In this document: positions 1 to 8,055 of the stretch, piece by piece
Numbering within the stretch: the stretch's first letter is position 1
Layout of the letters: each line of letters opens with the position of its first letter
DNA from: an uncultured Paracoccaceae bacterium
GTDB lineage: Bacteria; Pseudomonadota; Alphaproteobacteria; Rhodobacterales; Rhodobacteraceae
Length of the DNA: 64,000 bases
NCBI GenBank assembly: GCA_947502145.1
Contig: CANMYO010000001.1
Location: forward strand, 1,240,001 to 1,304,000
Direction of reading: 5' to 3'
Notes under the pieces: model-generated
What the model was told of the DNA's origin: nothing
Seen by the model: only the letters and a program-made list of their open reading frames with translations
Databases searched by the model: none
Position numbers and translations under genes: made by a program

Positions 1-191
1 TCTCGCTGGATATCGAAGGCGGCGAACGCGCGGCGCTGCGGGTTTTTCCCTTTGAAAAATACCGCGTGCTGACCTGGGCCATCGAAAACAATAGCGGTGA
101 TGGTGAGATTGCAAAAATTATGCGCGAAAATGGATATAATTTGATTGAATTTTGCGGCCCTGACGAAATTTATGCGCTGAAGAAGTCTTAA
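1..191 (+). CDS. FkbM-family methyltransferase, C-terminal fragment
   Basis: The window opens inside a reading frame (codons from base 3) that ends at TAA 189-191, giving 62 residues. The fragment starts SLDIEGGERAALR, continues with an AIENNSG segment and ends FCGPDEIYALKKS. LDIEG-x-E followed by VENNS and the closing GPDEIYAL resemble the end of the SAM-binding fold of FkbM methyltransferases, which methylate hydroxyls on sugars or small molecules. The 5' part and the SAM glycine motif lie outside the window, so substrate and start cannot be judged. It may belong to surface-glycan or flagellin-glycan modification, given the flagellar genes that follow, but that is inference. Confidence 0.6.
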   Translation, partial: SLDIEGGERAALRVFPFEKYRVLTWAIENNSGDGEIAKIMRENGYNLIEFCGPDEIYALKKS

Positions 192-229
192 CCAAAATCC
201 AGCGATTTCAACCATTAAGCCGCCTTTCA
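188..229 (+). promoter_or_regulatory. Possible CtrA-type boxes upstream of motB
   Basis: TTAA-N7-TTCA lies at 215-229, seven of eight bases of the CtrA consensus TTAA-N7-TTAA. A second TTAACCAA at 188-195 overlaps the stop codon of the preceding gene. They lie 51-92 bases before the motB start, where an activator site would be expected. CtrA control of flagellar genes is established in Rhodobacterales; assignment here is by motif only. Confidence 0.35.
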
Positions 230-279
230 TGACTGGCTCTCTATCGCTTTGCACGGGTGGTGAAGTCAGGTGGTAAGAC

Positions 280-1101
280 ATGGAAGCTAAAGCAAACGCG
301 CCGATCATAATCAAGCGCAAGAAAGTCATTGCAGGGGGCGGCCATCATGGTGGCGCGTGGAAGGTAGCTTACGCCGACTTCGTGACCGCGATGATGGCCT
401 TCTTCATGCTGATGTGGTTGTTGAACGCGACGACCGAACAGCAGCGCAAGGGGATCGCCGACTACTTTTCGCCGACAATTCCGATTGTGCGTGTGTCAGG
501 CGGGGGCAGCGGTTCGCTGAACGGGAGCGATATATTCTCAACCGACTCGCTGGCCCAGACCGGCACCGGCGGTGTTGCTGAACAACAAGGCGACGCAATC
601 GCCACTGCCGTCGCAGCAGAGCGGGCACTGGAAACGGCCGCATTACAAGACCTAGAAGCCGCGTTGCTTGGCATGGGCGGAGAGACGATGCTGGACGACA
701 ACCTGATGCGCCACATCGTGACAAGGCTGACCGATGAGGGGCTGGTGATCGAACTTTTCGATCTACCAGGCGCCGCGTTGTTTGAAGGCAATTCCTCCAC
801 GCCGACCGAACTGACTGAAGCGATTGCAGAGGTCATGGGCCGGGTTTTGGGGCTGGTCACCAACGATATTGCCATCACCGGACATGTGCGTACCCAAAGC
901 GTTCTGCGGATAGATTATCCGGTCTGGGAGCTGTCGACAGAGCGGGCAGCCGTCATGCGCGCATTGCTGGAAGACAACGGCGCAGCGGCTGACCGGATGG
1001 CGCGGCAAACGGGCCGGGCTGATCGCATGCCGGTTGATCCTGATCCGCAGGCGCTGCGAAACAACCGGATCGAACTGATTGTGCTGCGCTCAGATCGCTA
1101 G
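280..1101 (+). CDS. motB: Flagellar motor stator protein MotB
   Basis: A 273-residue inner-membrane stator subunit that anchors MotA to peptidoglycan and forms the ion channel. After a basic N-terminus and a His/Gly-rich stretch, one membrane helix begins KVAYADFVTAMMAFFMLMWL; Asp33 in YADF is the expected ion-binding acid. The C-terminal part (about 145-270) is OmpA/MotB-like, ending in NNRIELIVL. It is divergent: the usual GHTD reads GHVR and an LSTERA helix follows. AGGTGG at 268-273 lies six bases before the ATG. It heads the flagellar island, while motA is about 10 kb downstream rather than adjacent. Confidence 0.93.
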   Translation: MEAKANAPIIIKRKKVIAGGGHHGGAWKVAYADFVTAMMAFFMLMWLLNATTEQQRKGIADYFSPTIPIVRVSGGGSGSLNGSDIFSTDSLAQTGTGGVAEQQGDAIATAVAAERALETAALQDLEAALLGMGGETMLDDNLMRHIVTRLTDEGLVIELFDLPGAALFEGNSSTPTELTEAIAEVMGRVLGLVTNDIAITGHVRTQSVLRIDYPVWELSTERAAVMRALLEDNGAAADRMARQTGRADRMPVDPDPQALRNNRIELIVLRSDR

Positions 1102-1107
1102 GTGTTG

Positions 1108-1122
1108 TTAGGGCGACGTTAA
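1108..1122 (+). promoter_or_regulatory. CtrA-like box upstream of flgE
   Basis: TTAG at 1108-1111 and TTAA at 1119-1122 are separated by exactly seven bases, one mismatch from TTAA-N7-TTAA. The box lies in the 81-base gap between motB and flgE, 61 bases before the flgE start. Confidence 0.4.
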
Positions 1123-1182
1123 GCCCTCTGCCTTAGGTCAAGGATTGAACCTGATGTCCGTCTGCCCAGAAAGGTGCTGTTT

Positions 1183-2490
1183 ATGACGATTTCCTCTTCC
1201 CTGAACGCCAGTGTGGCTGGTCTTGCTGCGAATGCTTCGCGATTGGCTACGATTTCTGACAATATCGCGAATTCTTCAACGTTCGGATACAAACGGGCCG
1301 AAACCGATTTCCACTCTATGGTGATCGAAAACAGCCGCGGGTCCTATTCGGCGGGCGGCGTCCGCACAACATCACAACGGCTGATCGACCAGCGGGGATC
1401 ATTGGTTTCGACATCAAACCCGACCGATATCGCTGTGCGTGGTCGCGGCATGGTGCCGGTCACCCTTGAATCGTCGGTTGCGGTCGGCAACGGGGAAAAT
1501 CCGCTCCTGTTGCAGACAACCGGTTCATTCCGTCCGGATGCCGACGGCTATCTCCGCAGTGAGGCAGGGCTGGTCCTGATGGGCTGGCCGGCGAACCCGG
1601 ATGGTACAATCCCGGTCTATCCCCGTGATTCCGTCGACGGGCTGCAGCCGGTACGGATCAACTCGAACCAATTTGCCGGCGAACCCACAACAGAGGTGGA
1701 GCTGGCCGTCAATCTGCCTGCTACATCGACGGAAGACACCTCTGCCGGTGATATTGAGACGTTGTCGATCGAGTATTTCGACAACCTTGGCAAATCCGCC
1801 AACCTGAGCATTACGTTTACGCCGAATGTGCCGGCACCGGGTAACCCCGCGACAAACGAATGGAACATGCAGATCACCGACAGCGCCTCTGGCGGTGCGG
1901 TTATCGGTGATTACACATTGACGTTTGACCCGGCGCGCGGTTCGGGCGGGACACTTCTTGGCGTGGCAGACACTGTTGGTGGCGCCTATAACGCCACAAC
2001 CGGGGAAATCACCGTGGCCGTAGACGGCGGCCCGATGAACATCAATCTCGGCACCCTTGGCAGCCCGACAGGCCTCACCCAGCTTTCCGACGCCTTTGCG
2101 CCTGTCAATATCTCAAAGAATGGGACACCCGTCGGGGCGCTGACCGGGATCGAAATCGACCCAAACGGGTTTGTCCGCGCGTCATTTGATATTGGGATCA
2201 ATCGGGTTCTTTATCAAATCCCGCTTATTGATGTGTCCAATGTCAACGGGCTTGAGGCGCTGGACAACCAGGCCTACCGGGTCACCCCTTCCAGCGGCAC
2301 GTTCTTCATGTGGGATGCCGGTGATGGGCCAACAGGTGATATCGTCGGATTCGCCCGCGAGGAATCGACAACCGACGTCGCCGGTGAATTGACCGAGCTA
2401 ATTCAAACGCAGCGCGCCTATTCCTCCAACGCCAAGGTCATCCAGACCGTGGATGAGATGCTGCAGGAAACAACAAATATCAAACGGTAA
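1183..2490 (+). CDS. flgE: Flagellar hook protein FlgE
   Basis: A 435-residue hook subunit that forms the universal joint between rod and filament. The N-terminus MTISSSLNASVAGLAANASR and the DNIANSSTFGYKRAETDF motif are the classical rod/hook/HAP helix, and the C-terminus has the paired coiled-coil helix (ELIQTQRAYSSNAKVIQTVD). The centre is the variable D1-D2 region. An in-frame GTG at 1174 exists, but ATG 1183 is preferred because AAAGG at 1170-1174 sits eight bases upstream and the family begins at that methionine. First gene of the run flgE-flgK-flgL-flgI, probably one operon. Confidence 0.95.
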   Translation: MTISSSLNASVAGLAANASRLATISDNIANSSTFGYKRAETDFHSMVIENSRGSYSAGGVRTTSQRLIDQRGSLVSTSNPTDIAVRGRGMVPVTLESSVAVGNGENPLLLQTTGSFRPDADGYLRSEAGLVLMGWPANPDGTIPVYPRDSVDGLQPVRINSNQFAGEPTTEVELAVNLPATSTEDTSAGDIETLSIEYFDNLGKSANLSITFTPNVPAPGNPATNEWNMQITDSASGGAVIGDYTLTFDPARGSGGTLLGVADTVGGAYNATTGEITVAVDGGPMNINLGTLGSPTGLTQLSDAFAPVNISKNGTPVGALTGIEIDPNGFVRASFDIGINRVLYQIPLIDVSNVNGLEALDNQAYRVTPSSGTFFMWDAGDGPTGDIVGFAREESTTDVAGELTELIQTQRAYSSNAKVIQTVDEMLQETTNIKR

Positions 2491-2511
2491 TCCCTGACTG
2501 AAGAGCCCCCG

Positions 2512-3960
2512 ATGAGCATTTCCCAATCCCTGAACAACGCCGTATCCGGATTAACCGCGACTTCCCGCATGGCCGAGGTGGTATCGTCCAACCTGTCAAA
2601 CGCGCTGACCGAAGGCTACGCGCGGCGGGTTCTGGACACGTCCTCCCAAAACATCGGGGGGCAGGGGGCCGGGGTGCGTATCGACGGGGTGCGTCGCATC
2701 GCAGACAATGGGTTGATTGGCGATCGCCGCCTTGCAGATGCGGGGCTTGCCAATCAGGAACGGCGCATTGACACGCTTACACGGCTCGAAGCGCAGTTCA
2801 GCGCGCCAGATGATCCGGCCGGATTGGTGCAGCGGCTTGCCGCGCTTGAACAGGCGCTGATCTCTGCCGGTGCGGACCCGGCGTCAGACTTGCGACTTTC
2901 GACGGTCGTTCAACGGTTGGGCGATGTTACAGAGACATTGCAGGACAATGCGCGGAACGTGCAAATCATGCGCCAAGAGGCGGACGCCGCCATTGCCCGC
3001 GATGTCGATACGCTCAATACCGCGCTGCAGCAGGTTGAACAGCTCAACGCCGATATCAGCCGCGCGCGTGCCACGGGCGGTGACCCATCCGCGCTGATGG
3101 ATGCACGTCAAAGGGCCATTGATACCATTGGCACGATTGTTACCATTCGGGAAATTGCACGGCCAAACGATCAGGTTGCAATTATTACAACGACAGGCAT
3201 GCAACTGCTTGACGGGCCTGCCGCACAATTCGCGTTTTCACCAACACCAACCATTACGGCCTTTATGACGATGGCCTCTGGCGGGCTTGCCGGCATCACT
3301 CGGGACGGCGTGCCTTTGGATGTCGTGGACGGATTTGGCAAATTGTCCGGCGGCTCGTTATCTGCGTCGTTCAATCTGCGCGACAATGACCTCGTGCAAG
3401 CCCAGCAATCGCTAGATGAAATCGCCGCAGATCTGATTACACGGTTCGCTGACCCTGCCACGGACCCGACACTGGCTGTCGGTGATGCGGGTTTGCTGAC
3501 GGATGCCGGTGCCGCACATGATCCGCTGGATATCGTTGATCTTTCCCGCCGCATCTCGATCAATGCCACGGTTGATCCCAGCCAGGGCGGCCAATTGTTT
3601 CGCGTGCGCGATGGTGTGAACGCTGCAGTTGCAGGTCCTGTGGGTGATGCCCAGCAACTTAATCGGTTCAGCGGGGCACTTCTTGCGGCCAATTCCATCG
3701 GGGGCGGTATTCCGTCGCTTTCCGCAGCGGGTCAGATTGCGCGCGTTGCAAGCGAATTTGGCACCGCACGCCTGCGCGCGGATGAATCGCTTTCATTCGC
3801 TGCAGCCCGGCGCGACACGTTGTACCAGGCCGAACTCGCCACGGGGGTCGATTCAGACCAGGAACTTCAGATGCTCCTGCGGATCGAACAGGCCTATGGG
3901 GCCAATGCAAAGCTCATGCAGACGATCAACAGCATGATCCAGACTTTGATGGAGATTTAA
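2512..3960 (+). CDS. flgK: Hook-filament junction protein FlgK (HAP1)
   Basis: A 482-residue axial protein that caps the hook and seats the filament. It starts MSISQSLNNAVSGLTATSRM with a SSNLSNALTEGYARR motif, and it ends with the helix QELQMLLRIEQAYGANAKLM and NSMIQTLMEI, both typical of FlgK. The middle contains a long heptad-rich coiled coil. It is shorter than the enteric protein (about 547 residues), as is common in alphaproteobacteria. It lies 21 bases after flgE and one base before flgL, consistent with translational coupling. Confidence 0.93.
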   Translation: MSISQSLNNAVSGLTATSRMAEVVSSNLSNALTEGYARRVLDTSSQNIGGQGAGVRIDGVRRIADNGLIGDRRLADAGLANQERRIDTLTRLEAQFSAPDDPAGLVQRLAALEQALISAGADPASDLRLSTVVQRLGDVTETLQDNARNVQIMRQEADAAIARDVDTLNTALQQVEQLNADISRARATGGDPSALMDARQRAIDTIGTIVTIREIARPNDQVAIITTTGMQLLDGPAAQFAFSPTPTITAFMTMASGGLAGITRDGVPLDVVDGFGKLSGGSLSASFNLRDNDLVQAQQSLDEIAADLITRFADPATDPTLAVGDAGLLTDAGAAHDPLDIVDLSRRISINATVDPSQGGQLFRVRDGVNAAVAGPVGDAQQLNRFSGALLAANSIGGGIPSLSAAGQIARVASEFGTARLRADESLSFAAARRDTLYQAELATGVDSDQELQMLLRIEQAYGANAKLMQTINSMIQTLMEI

Positions 3961-3961
3961 G

Positions 3962-4969
3962 ATGCCAGTAACGTCAATTGGTGACATGTCGCAGCACTTT
4001 CAGTCATTGCGCCAGACCGGTGCGATCAAGGATCGGATGCTGACCTTGGCGCAGGAGCTGTCGACAGGGACAAAGGCTGATCTGACGACCCATATGGGGG
4101 GCGACACTGGCCGATTAAGCGTTCTTGATCGTGAACTTTCCACCCTGTCCGCGTTTGAACTTACCAACGCCGATCTGGCACGCAATCTGGCCAAAAGCCA
4201 AACCATTCTGGAATCTGCCGACGGCCTTCGAAACCAAATGGCCGCGCGGTTTGTCCAGATCACGCCGAGCACAACCACTGTCGAAATCAGAGAGGCCGGC
4301 GCACGTGCCCGCACGGACTTTGCTACGCTGGTGCACCGGATGAACGGGCGCGACGGTGATCGGGCGCTTTTTGCCGGTGTGGCTGTTGATGCCACTGCGT
4401 TCGCCCCACCTGAGGATATGCTTGCTGATATGGTCGCCAGTATCGGGGGTGCAACCACAACCGCCGCGATCACAACGGCAATTGATTTCTGGTTTGACGA
4501 CCCGGCCGGTGGGTTCGCAACCATGGGCTATACCGGTGACACGGGGCCGGCGATGACTCGCAAGATTAGCGAAAGCGAAACTCTGACGTTGAACGCGCGG
4601 GGCGATGATCCGGGGATCAAAAGCCTGTTGAAGGGCGCCGCACTCGCTGCCGTTACGGATATCATGGGCACTGCAATTACCAGCACGACCCAGGCTGAAC
4701 TTGTACGCGCCGCAGGAGATGAGCTCTTCTCTGCGGGAACACCATTGACCCAAATGCGGGCCGAAATCGGGGTGAACGAAGAGCGGATCAGCCTGGCACG
4801 AACGGCGCAGGCCGCAAAATCGACATCGTTTGGCATTGCGCGGAACGAAATGGTTTCGGCAGATCCGTTTGAAACGGCAACCTTGTTGCAGGATGTCCAG
4901 CGGCAGTTGGAAATGCAGTTCACCAGCACGTCCCGTTTGTCGCAGTTAAGCCTCGTGAACTACCTATGA
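3962..4969 (+). CDS. flgL: Hook-filament junction protein FlgL (HAP3), flagellin-like
   Basis: A 335-residue second junction protein. The N-terminal helix (GDMSQHFQSLRQTGAIKDRM, then LAQELSTGTKADLTTHMGGD) and the C-terminal helix (ETATLLQDVQRQLEMQFTST) match the flagellin/FlgL D0-D1 pattern. Internal sequence is variable. Its ATG follows the flgK stop by one base, and its stop overlaps the flgI start by four bases (ATGA), so it is embedded in the flgEKLI operon. It cannot be the major flagellin, because a canonical flagellin is present at 26589-27881. Confidence 0.88.
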   Translation: MPVTSIGDMSQHFQSLRQTGAIKDRMLTLAQELSTGTKADLTTHMGGDTGRLSVLDRELSTLSAFELTNADLARNLAKSQTILESADGLRNQMAARFVQITPSTTTVEIREAGARARTDFATLVHRMNGRDGDRALFAGVAVDATAFAPPEDMLADMVASIGGATTTAAITTAIDFWFDDPAGGFATMGYTGDTGPAMTRKISESETLTLNARGDDPGIKSLLKGAALAAVTDIMGTAITSTTQAELVRAAGDELFSAGTPLTQMRAEIGVNEERISLARTAQAAKSTSFGIARNEMVSADPFETATLLQDVQRQLEMQFTSTSRLSQLSLVNYL

Positions 4970-6075
4970 CTGTCTCTTTTCGCCTGATCGTTGTCTGCTT
5001 CTTCACGCTATTCTCTGCCTCAGCCCATGCCGCACCAATTCGGCTCAAGGATCTGGTGGAATTTGACGGCGTGCGTAGCAACGAATTGGTTGGCTATGGC
5101 CTGGTCGTTGGTTTGAACGGCACGGGTGATGGTTTGCGAAATTCGCCTTTCACCGAAGAGATCATGGTAAATATCCTCGAACGTCTTGGCGTCAACGTGA
5201 CCGGAGAGCAGTTTCGCCCCAAAAACGTCGCCGCCGTATTGGTGACCGCGACCTTGCCCCCTTTTGCGCGCGCAGGTAGCCCGATTGACGTTACAGTGTC
5301 CGCAATCGGAGATGCAGACAGCCTGCTTGGCGGGACCCTGATCATGACGCCGCTTAATGCAGCCGACGGGGACATCTATGCTGTTGCGCAGGGAACGATC
5401 ATCGCTGGGGGTGTCGCGGCCGAAGGCGAAGCCGCATCTGTTGTGCAGGGCGTTCCAACTGCCGGCACAATCCCGTCGGGCGCCACGGTGGAACGGGAAG
5501 TCGATTTCGACTTTTCAGCATTGACCTCTGTCCGGCTGGCGCTGCGCACGGCTGATTTTACGACCGCCGCGCGTATCGAAGCCGCAATCAATCAGAACTT
5601 TGGCCGGCATGTCGCAACAATGGTCGACTCTGGCACAGTTCATCTCAACATCGAAGCGATGCATATGCCATCACCCGCCCATGCTCTGGGCCGGATTGAA
5701 AATATCATGGTAGAGCCGGAACGGCGCGCGCGTGTCGTGGTTGACCAGCGGTCTGGCACAATTGTGATGGGGGAAGATGTGCGCATCAGCCGCGTCGCCG
5801 TCAGCCAGGGCAATCTTACATTGCGTATCCAGGAAACCCCGCTGGTGTCGCAACCCAACCCGTTTTCCCCGGGTGAAACAGTCGTCGTGCCTCGTACGAA
5901 TGCAGGGATCGAGGAAGAGCCCGGCATCGGGCTCGCGGTCGTGCCGGAAGGCACCTCATTGAGCCAGGTGATTGCCGGTTTGAATGCATTGGGTGTCGCG
6001 CCGCGTGACATGATTGACATCTTGAAAAGCATCAAGGCGAGCGGCGCCTTGCATGCGGAGTTTGTCGTCAGGTAG
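4966..6075 (+). CDS. flgI: Flagellar P-ring protein FlgI
   Basis: A 369-residue periplasmic protein that polymerises in the peptidoglycan layer as the bushing around the rod. A Sec signal peptide (TVSFRLIVVCFFTLFSASAHA) precedes APIRLKDLVEFDGVRSNEL, and VGYGLVVGLNGTGDG is the family signature. The C-terminus has GTSLSQVIAGLNALGVAPRD and the common ILKSIKASGALHAEFVV ending. Length is normal for the family. Last gene of flgEKLI. It is followed immediately by the heptamer repeat array and then by the convergent fliP. Confidence 0.96.
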   Translation: MTVSFRLIVVCFFTLFSASAHAAPIRLKDLVEFDGVRSNELVGYGLVVGLNGTGDGLRNSPFTEEIMVNILERLGVNVTGEQFRPKNVAAVLVTATLPPFARAGSPIDVTVSAIGDADSLLGGTLIMTPLNAADGDIYAVAQGTIIAGGVAAEGEAASVVQGVPTAGTIPSGATVEREVDFDFSALTSVRLALRTADFTTAARIEAAINQNFGRHVATMVDSGTVHLNIEAMHMPSPAHALGRIENIMVEPERRARVVVDQRSGTIVMGEDVRISRVAVSQGNLTLRIQETPLVSQPNPFSPGETVVVPRTNAGIEEEPGIGLAVVPEGTSLSQVIAGLNALGVAPRDMIDILKSIKASGALHAEFVVR

Positions 6076-6081
6076 CGCTTC

Positions 6082-6239
6082 TGCGACCTGCGACCTGCGA
6101 CCTGCGACCTGCGACCTGCGACCTGCGACCTGCGACCTGCGAATTGCGACGGGCGCTGGCGACTTGCAACGGATGCCCGGCAGGTGGCAACGGGCGAATG
6201 GTGTATGGTGTATGGCGTGTGGCAACGGCGAATGGCGGA
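6082..6239. repeat. Heptanucleotide tandem repeat array
   Basis: Eight perfect copies of TGCGACC run from 6082 to 6137. Two degenerate copies follow (TGCGAAT, TGCGACG) to 6151, then a five-base slip. A second in-phase series of about twelve decayed heptamers starts at 6157 (TGGCGAC, TTGCAAC, and later TGGCAAC and TGGTGTA each twice) and ends near 6239. About 22 units in all. It fills the start of the gap between the convergent genes flgI and fliP. Because 7 is prime to 3, all frames stay open through the array, which creates spurious long reading frames with a repeated seven-residue motif. Confidence 0.85.
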
Positions 6240-6450
6240 ACGGCGCAGCGCCCACGATGCCAGGCATTTTGCTGAAGGGGCGCATAGAACGGCAGCATCT
6301 TCATGACACGGCTCTGCACTGTTTCGCCGGGGGCGGGTCCGAACCAATGGCCGAATCCTGATTGCGCCCTGCGAAAGGCGACACCAGAACCGCCTTTACG
6401 AATTTGCACCAGCAAGTGTCTCCTTGCCGATACTTGGCTGAAGTGCGGTG
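6240..6450. other. Non-coding gap between the repeat array and fliP
   Basis: The 211 bases after the array and before the convergent fliP stop contain no reading frame with recognisable similarity and no clear terminator hairpin with a T run. Together with the array they make a 375-base gene-free stretch between flgI and fliP, unusually long for this compact island. Confidence 0.5.
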
Positions 6451-7176
6451 TCAGGAATAGCCGCGCACAAGGCTCGCCGCGATCAGGGCCCAACCGTCAG
6501 CCACCACAAAGAACGCCAGTTTGAAGGGCAGCGACACAATTGCCGGGGGCACCATCATCATCCCCATCGACATCAAGACAGCGGCAACAACAAGGTCGAT
6601 GATCAGGAAGGGAAGAAAGATGAGAAACCCGACCTGAAAGGCATGCTCAATCTCCGACAAGAGGAACGAGGGTACGAGAACCGACAAAGGGGCCTCTTGA
6701 CCTGAAACGCCCACAGGCACATCGGGGCGCAGGCTGGCCAGTTCCGACAAAGTTGTCGGACTGACCCTTGCCGTCATGAACACGCGGAACGGTTCTGCGG
6801 CCCTTGCAAAGCCTTCCTCCATCTCGATCGCGCCGTCCATCAGTGGTTTGATCCCAATGGCCCAGCTTTCAACAAAGACCGGTTCCATCACAAAGTATGT
6901 CAGGAACAGCGCAAGGGAGACCATCAACATGTTGGGTGGAGATTGCTGCAGCCCGATGGCCTGTCGTAAAATGGCCAGCACAGTCACGATGAACGGAAAA
7001 CAGGTCACCATGATCGCAATGCCGGGCACAAGGCTAAGCACGGTGACCAGGGCCAACAGCTGGATCGACCGCGTCGCTAGCGATCCATCCTCGCCCATTG
7101 AAATCGTCACCTCTTGCGCGGCGGCTGGCATCGCCAGCAACAAGCAAGCGCAGAACGCCCAGAAAAGCAGACGCAT
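6451..7176 (-). CDS. fliP: Flagellar type III export gate protein FliP
   Basis: A 241-residue inner-membrane core subunit of the export gate. A cleavable signal sequence (MRLLFWAFCACLLLAMPAAA) is followed by helices with the family signatures LVPGIAIMVTCFPFIVTVL, ILRQAIGLQQSPPNMLMVSL and, near the C-terminus, the FLIFLPFLIIDLVVAAVLMS segment. An in-frame GTG at 7194 would add six residues; ATG 7176 is chosen because it begins the signal peptide directly, though neither start has a good ribosome site. Last gene of the reverse block fliF-fliH-fliN-fliP. fliO was not seen. Confidence 0.94.
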   Translation of the reverse strand: MRLLFWAFCACLLLAMPAAAQEVTISMGEDGSLATRSIQLLALVTVLSLVPGIAIMVTCFPFIVTVLAILRQAIGLQQSPPNMLMVSLALFLTYFVMEPVFVESWAIGIKPLMDGAIEMEEGFARAAEPFRVFMTARVSPTTLSELASLRPDVPVGVSGQEAPLSVLVPSFLLSEIEHAFQVGFLIFLPFLIIDLVVAAVLMSMGMMMVPPAIVSLPFKLAFFVVADGWALIAASLVRGYS

Positions 7177-7180
7177 GCCT

Positions 7181-7495
7181 TTAGGCCAGGTCACGCGTGT
7201 CGCTCACGACTTCGGTCAGGCGAACGGCAAGTTGGCCCTTTTCGGCACCTTCAAGTTCCTGTAATTCGCCGCGCGCAATCAGCCGATCGCCAACATAAAG
7301 TTCGACCGGGTCATCAATGCGACGGTCAAGTGGCATCACGGCATCCTGTCCCATCTCAAGCAGATCCCGAATGGCCGGGCGTGCCTTGCCGACTGACACC
7401 GTCACTTCGATCGGAATCTGATGTAACAGCCGCTGCGACCCGGTTCTGTTCGGCGCCCCATCAACCTTTGGTGAGAGTGTTTGTGGGTCATCCAT
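7181..7495 (-). CDS. fliN: Flagellar motor switch protein FliN
   Basis: A 104-residue C-ring subunit consisting essentially of one SpoA/SurA-like domain: QIPIEVTVSVGKARPAIRDL, then DDPVELYVGDRLIARGEL and a short C-terminal strand (LAVRLTEVV). ATG 7495 is favoured over TTG 7501 because AAGGA lies six bases before it. It overlaps the fliH stop by eight bases, and its stop lies four bases before the fliP start. FliN normally pairs with FliM in the C-ring, but no fliM is visible in this window. Confidence 0.92.
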   Translation of the reverse strand: MDDPQTLSPKVDGAPNRTGSQRLLHQIPIEVTVSVGKARPAIRDLLEMGQDAVMPLDRRIDDPVELYVGDRLIARGELQELEGAEKGQLAVRLTEVVSDTRDLA

Positions 7496-8054
7496 GCGCA
7501 ATCCTTTCGTCAGATGCTTCAGTCACGATTTGGAGGATCTCAATGATGCGCGCGATCATCCCGTCAACGTCGAGCGCGGTTTCAACGTCACCCCGGCTGA
7601 TCAGCGCCGCATTCGGGGTAGATCCGGGGTCGGGATGAACGGTCAGATCAGCAAAACCAAGGGAGGTGAACAGCGCCGAAAGTGTCTCAACCTGTTGGGG
7701 GTGAACGGAAATTACAGCCGGTTGTGCGACGTCTTGGGCCGCGCCGTCCATCAGGATCTGGACCAGTTGAGCGCGAAACGATTCTTCACTGGTGCGGGGC
7801 AAGACCTGCGTCACCAAAGCGGAAAAGAGCGGCTCCAATCCCTGTAGGATCGTCTGGCGTGCCTCGGCAAACCCAAACGCGATGTCATCGATCGACTGGA
7901 CCAGTTGCGCGTCTGTAGCCGCCTGCTTGGCTTCGGCGGCGGCCTGTCCTGCCCTGAACCCGGCATCGTAGCCCGGCAGGGTTTCATCCGGAACGGTATC
8001 GCGCGACGCATCGCCATCGCTGGCAAAGTCCTCAAGGTTCAGTAACAATCCCAT
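7488..8054 (-). CDS. fliH: Flagellar assembly protein FliH-like
   Basis: A 188-residue cytoplasmic protein placed between fliF and fliN. It has an acidic N-terminus (MGLLLNLEDFASDGDASRD), a GYDAGFRAGQAAAEAKQAA helix with GxxxG-type spacing, then a long helical region and a compact C-terminal domain. That is the plan of FliH/YscL proteins, which tether and restrain the FliI ATPase. The frame continues upstream to 8132, but ATG 8054 fits best: GAGAAAG precedes it and it follows the fliF stop by a single base. Sequence conservation in FliH is low, so the name rests partly on position. Confidence 0.75.
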   Translation of the reverse strand: MGLLLNLEDFASDGDASRDTVPDETLPGYDAGFRAGQAAAEAKQAATDAQLVQSIDDIAFGFAEARQTILQGLEPLFSALVTQVLPRTSEESFRAQLVQILMDGAAQDVAQPAVISVHPQQVETLSALFTSLGFADLTVHPDPGSTPNAALISRGDVETALDVDGMIARIIEILQIVTEASDERIAHG

Positions 8055-8055
8055 C

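Noticed and set aside
6082-6239. CRISPR-like array
   Set aside because: The unit is seven bases with no spacers; this is a simple tandem repeat.
5640-6493. Several long reading frames on both strands across the heptamer array, with a repeated SQVAGRR-like motif
   Set aside because: They arise because a seven-base repeat free of stops keeps frames open. The flanking sequence has no family similarity and overlaps flgI or fliP.
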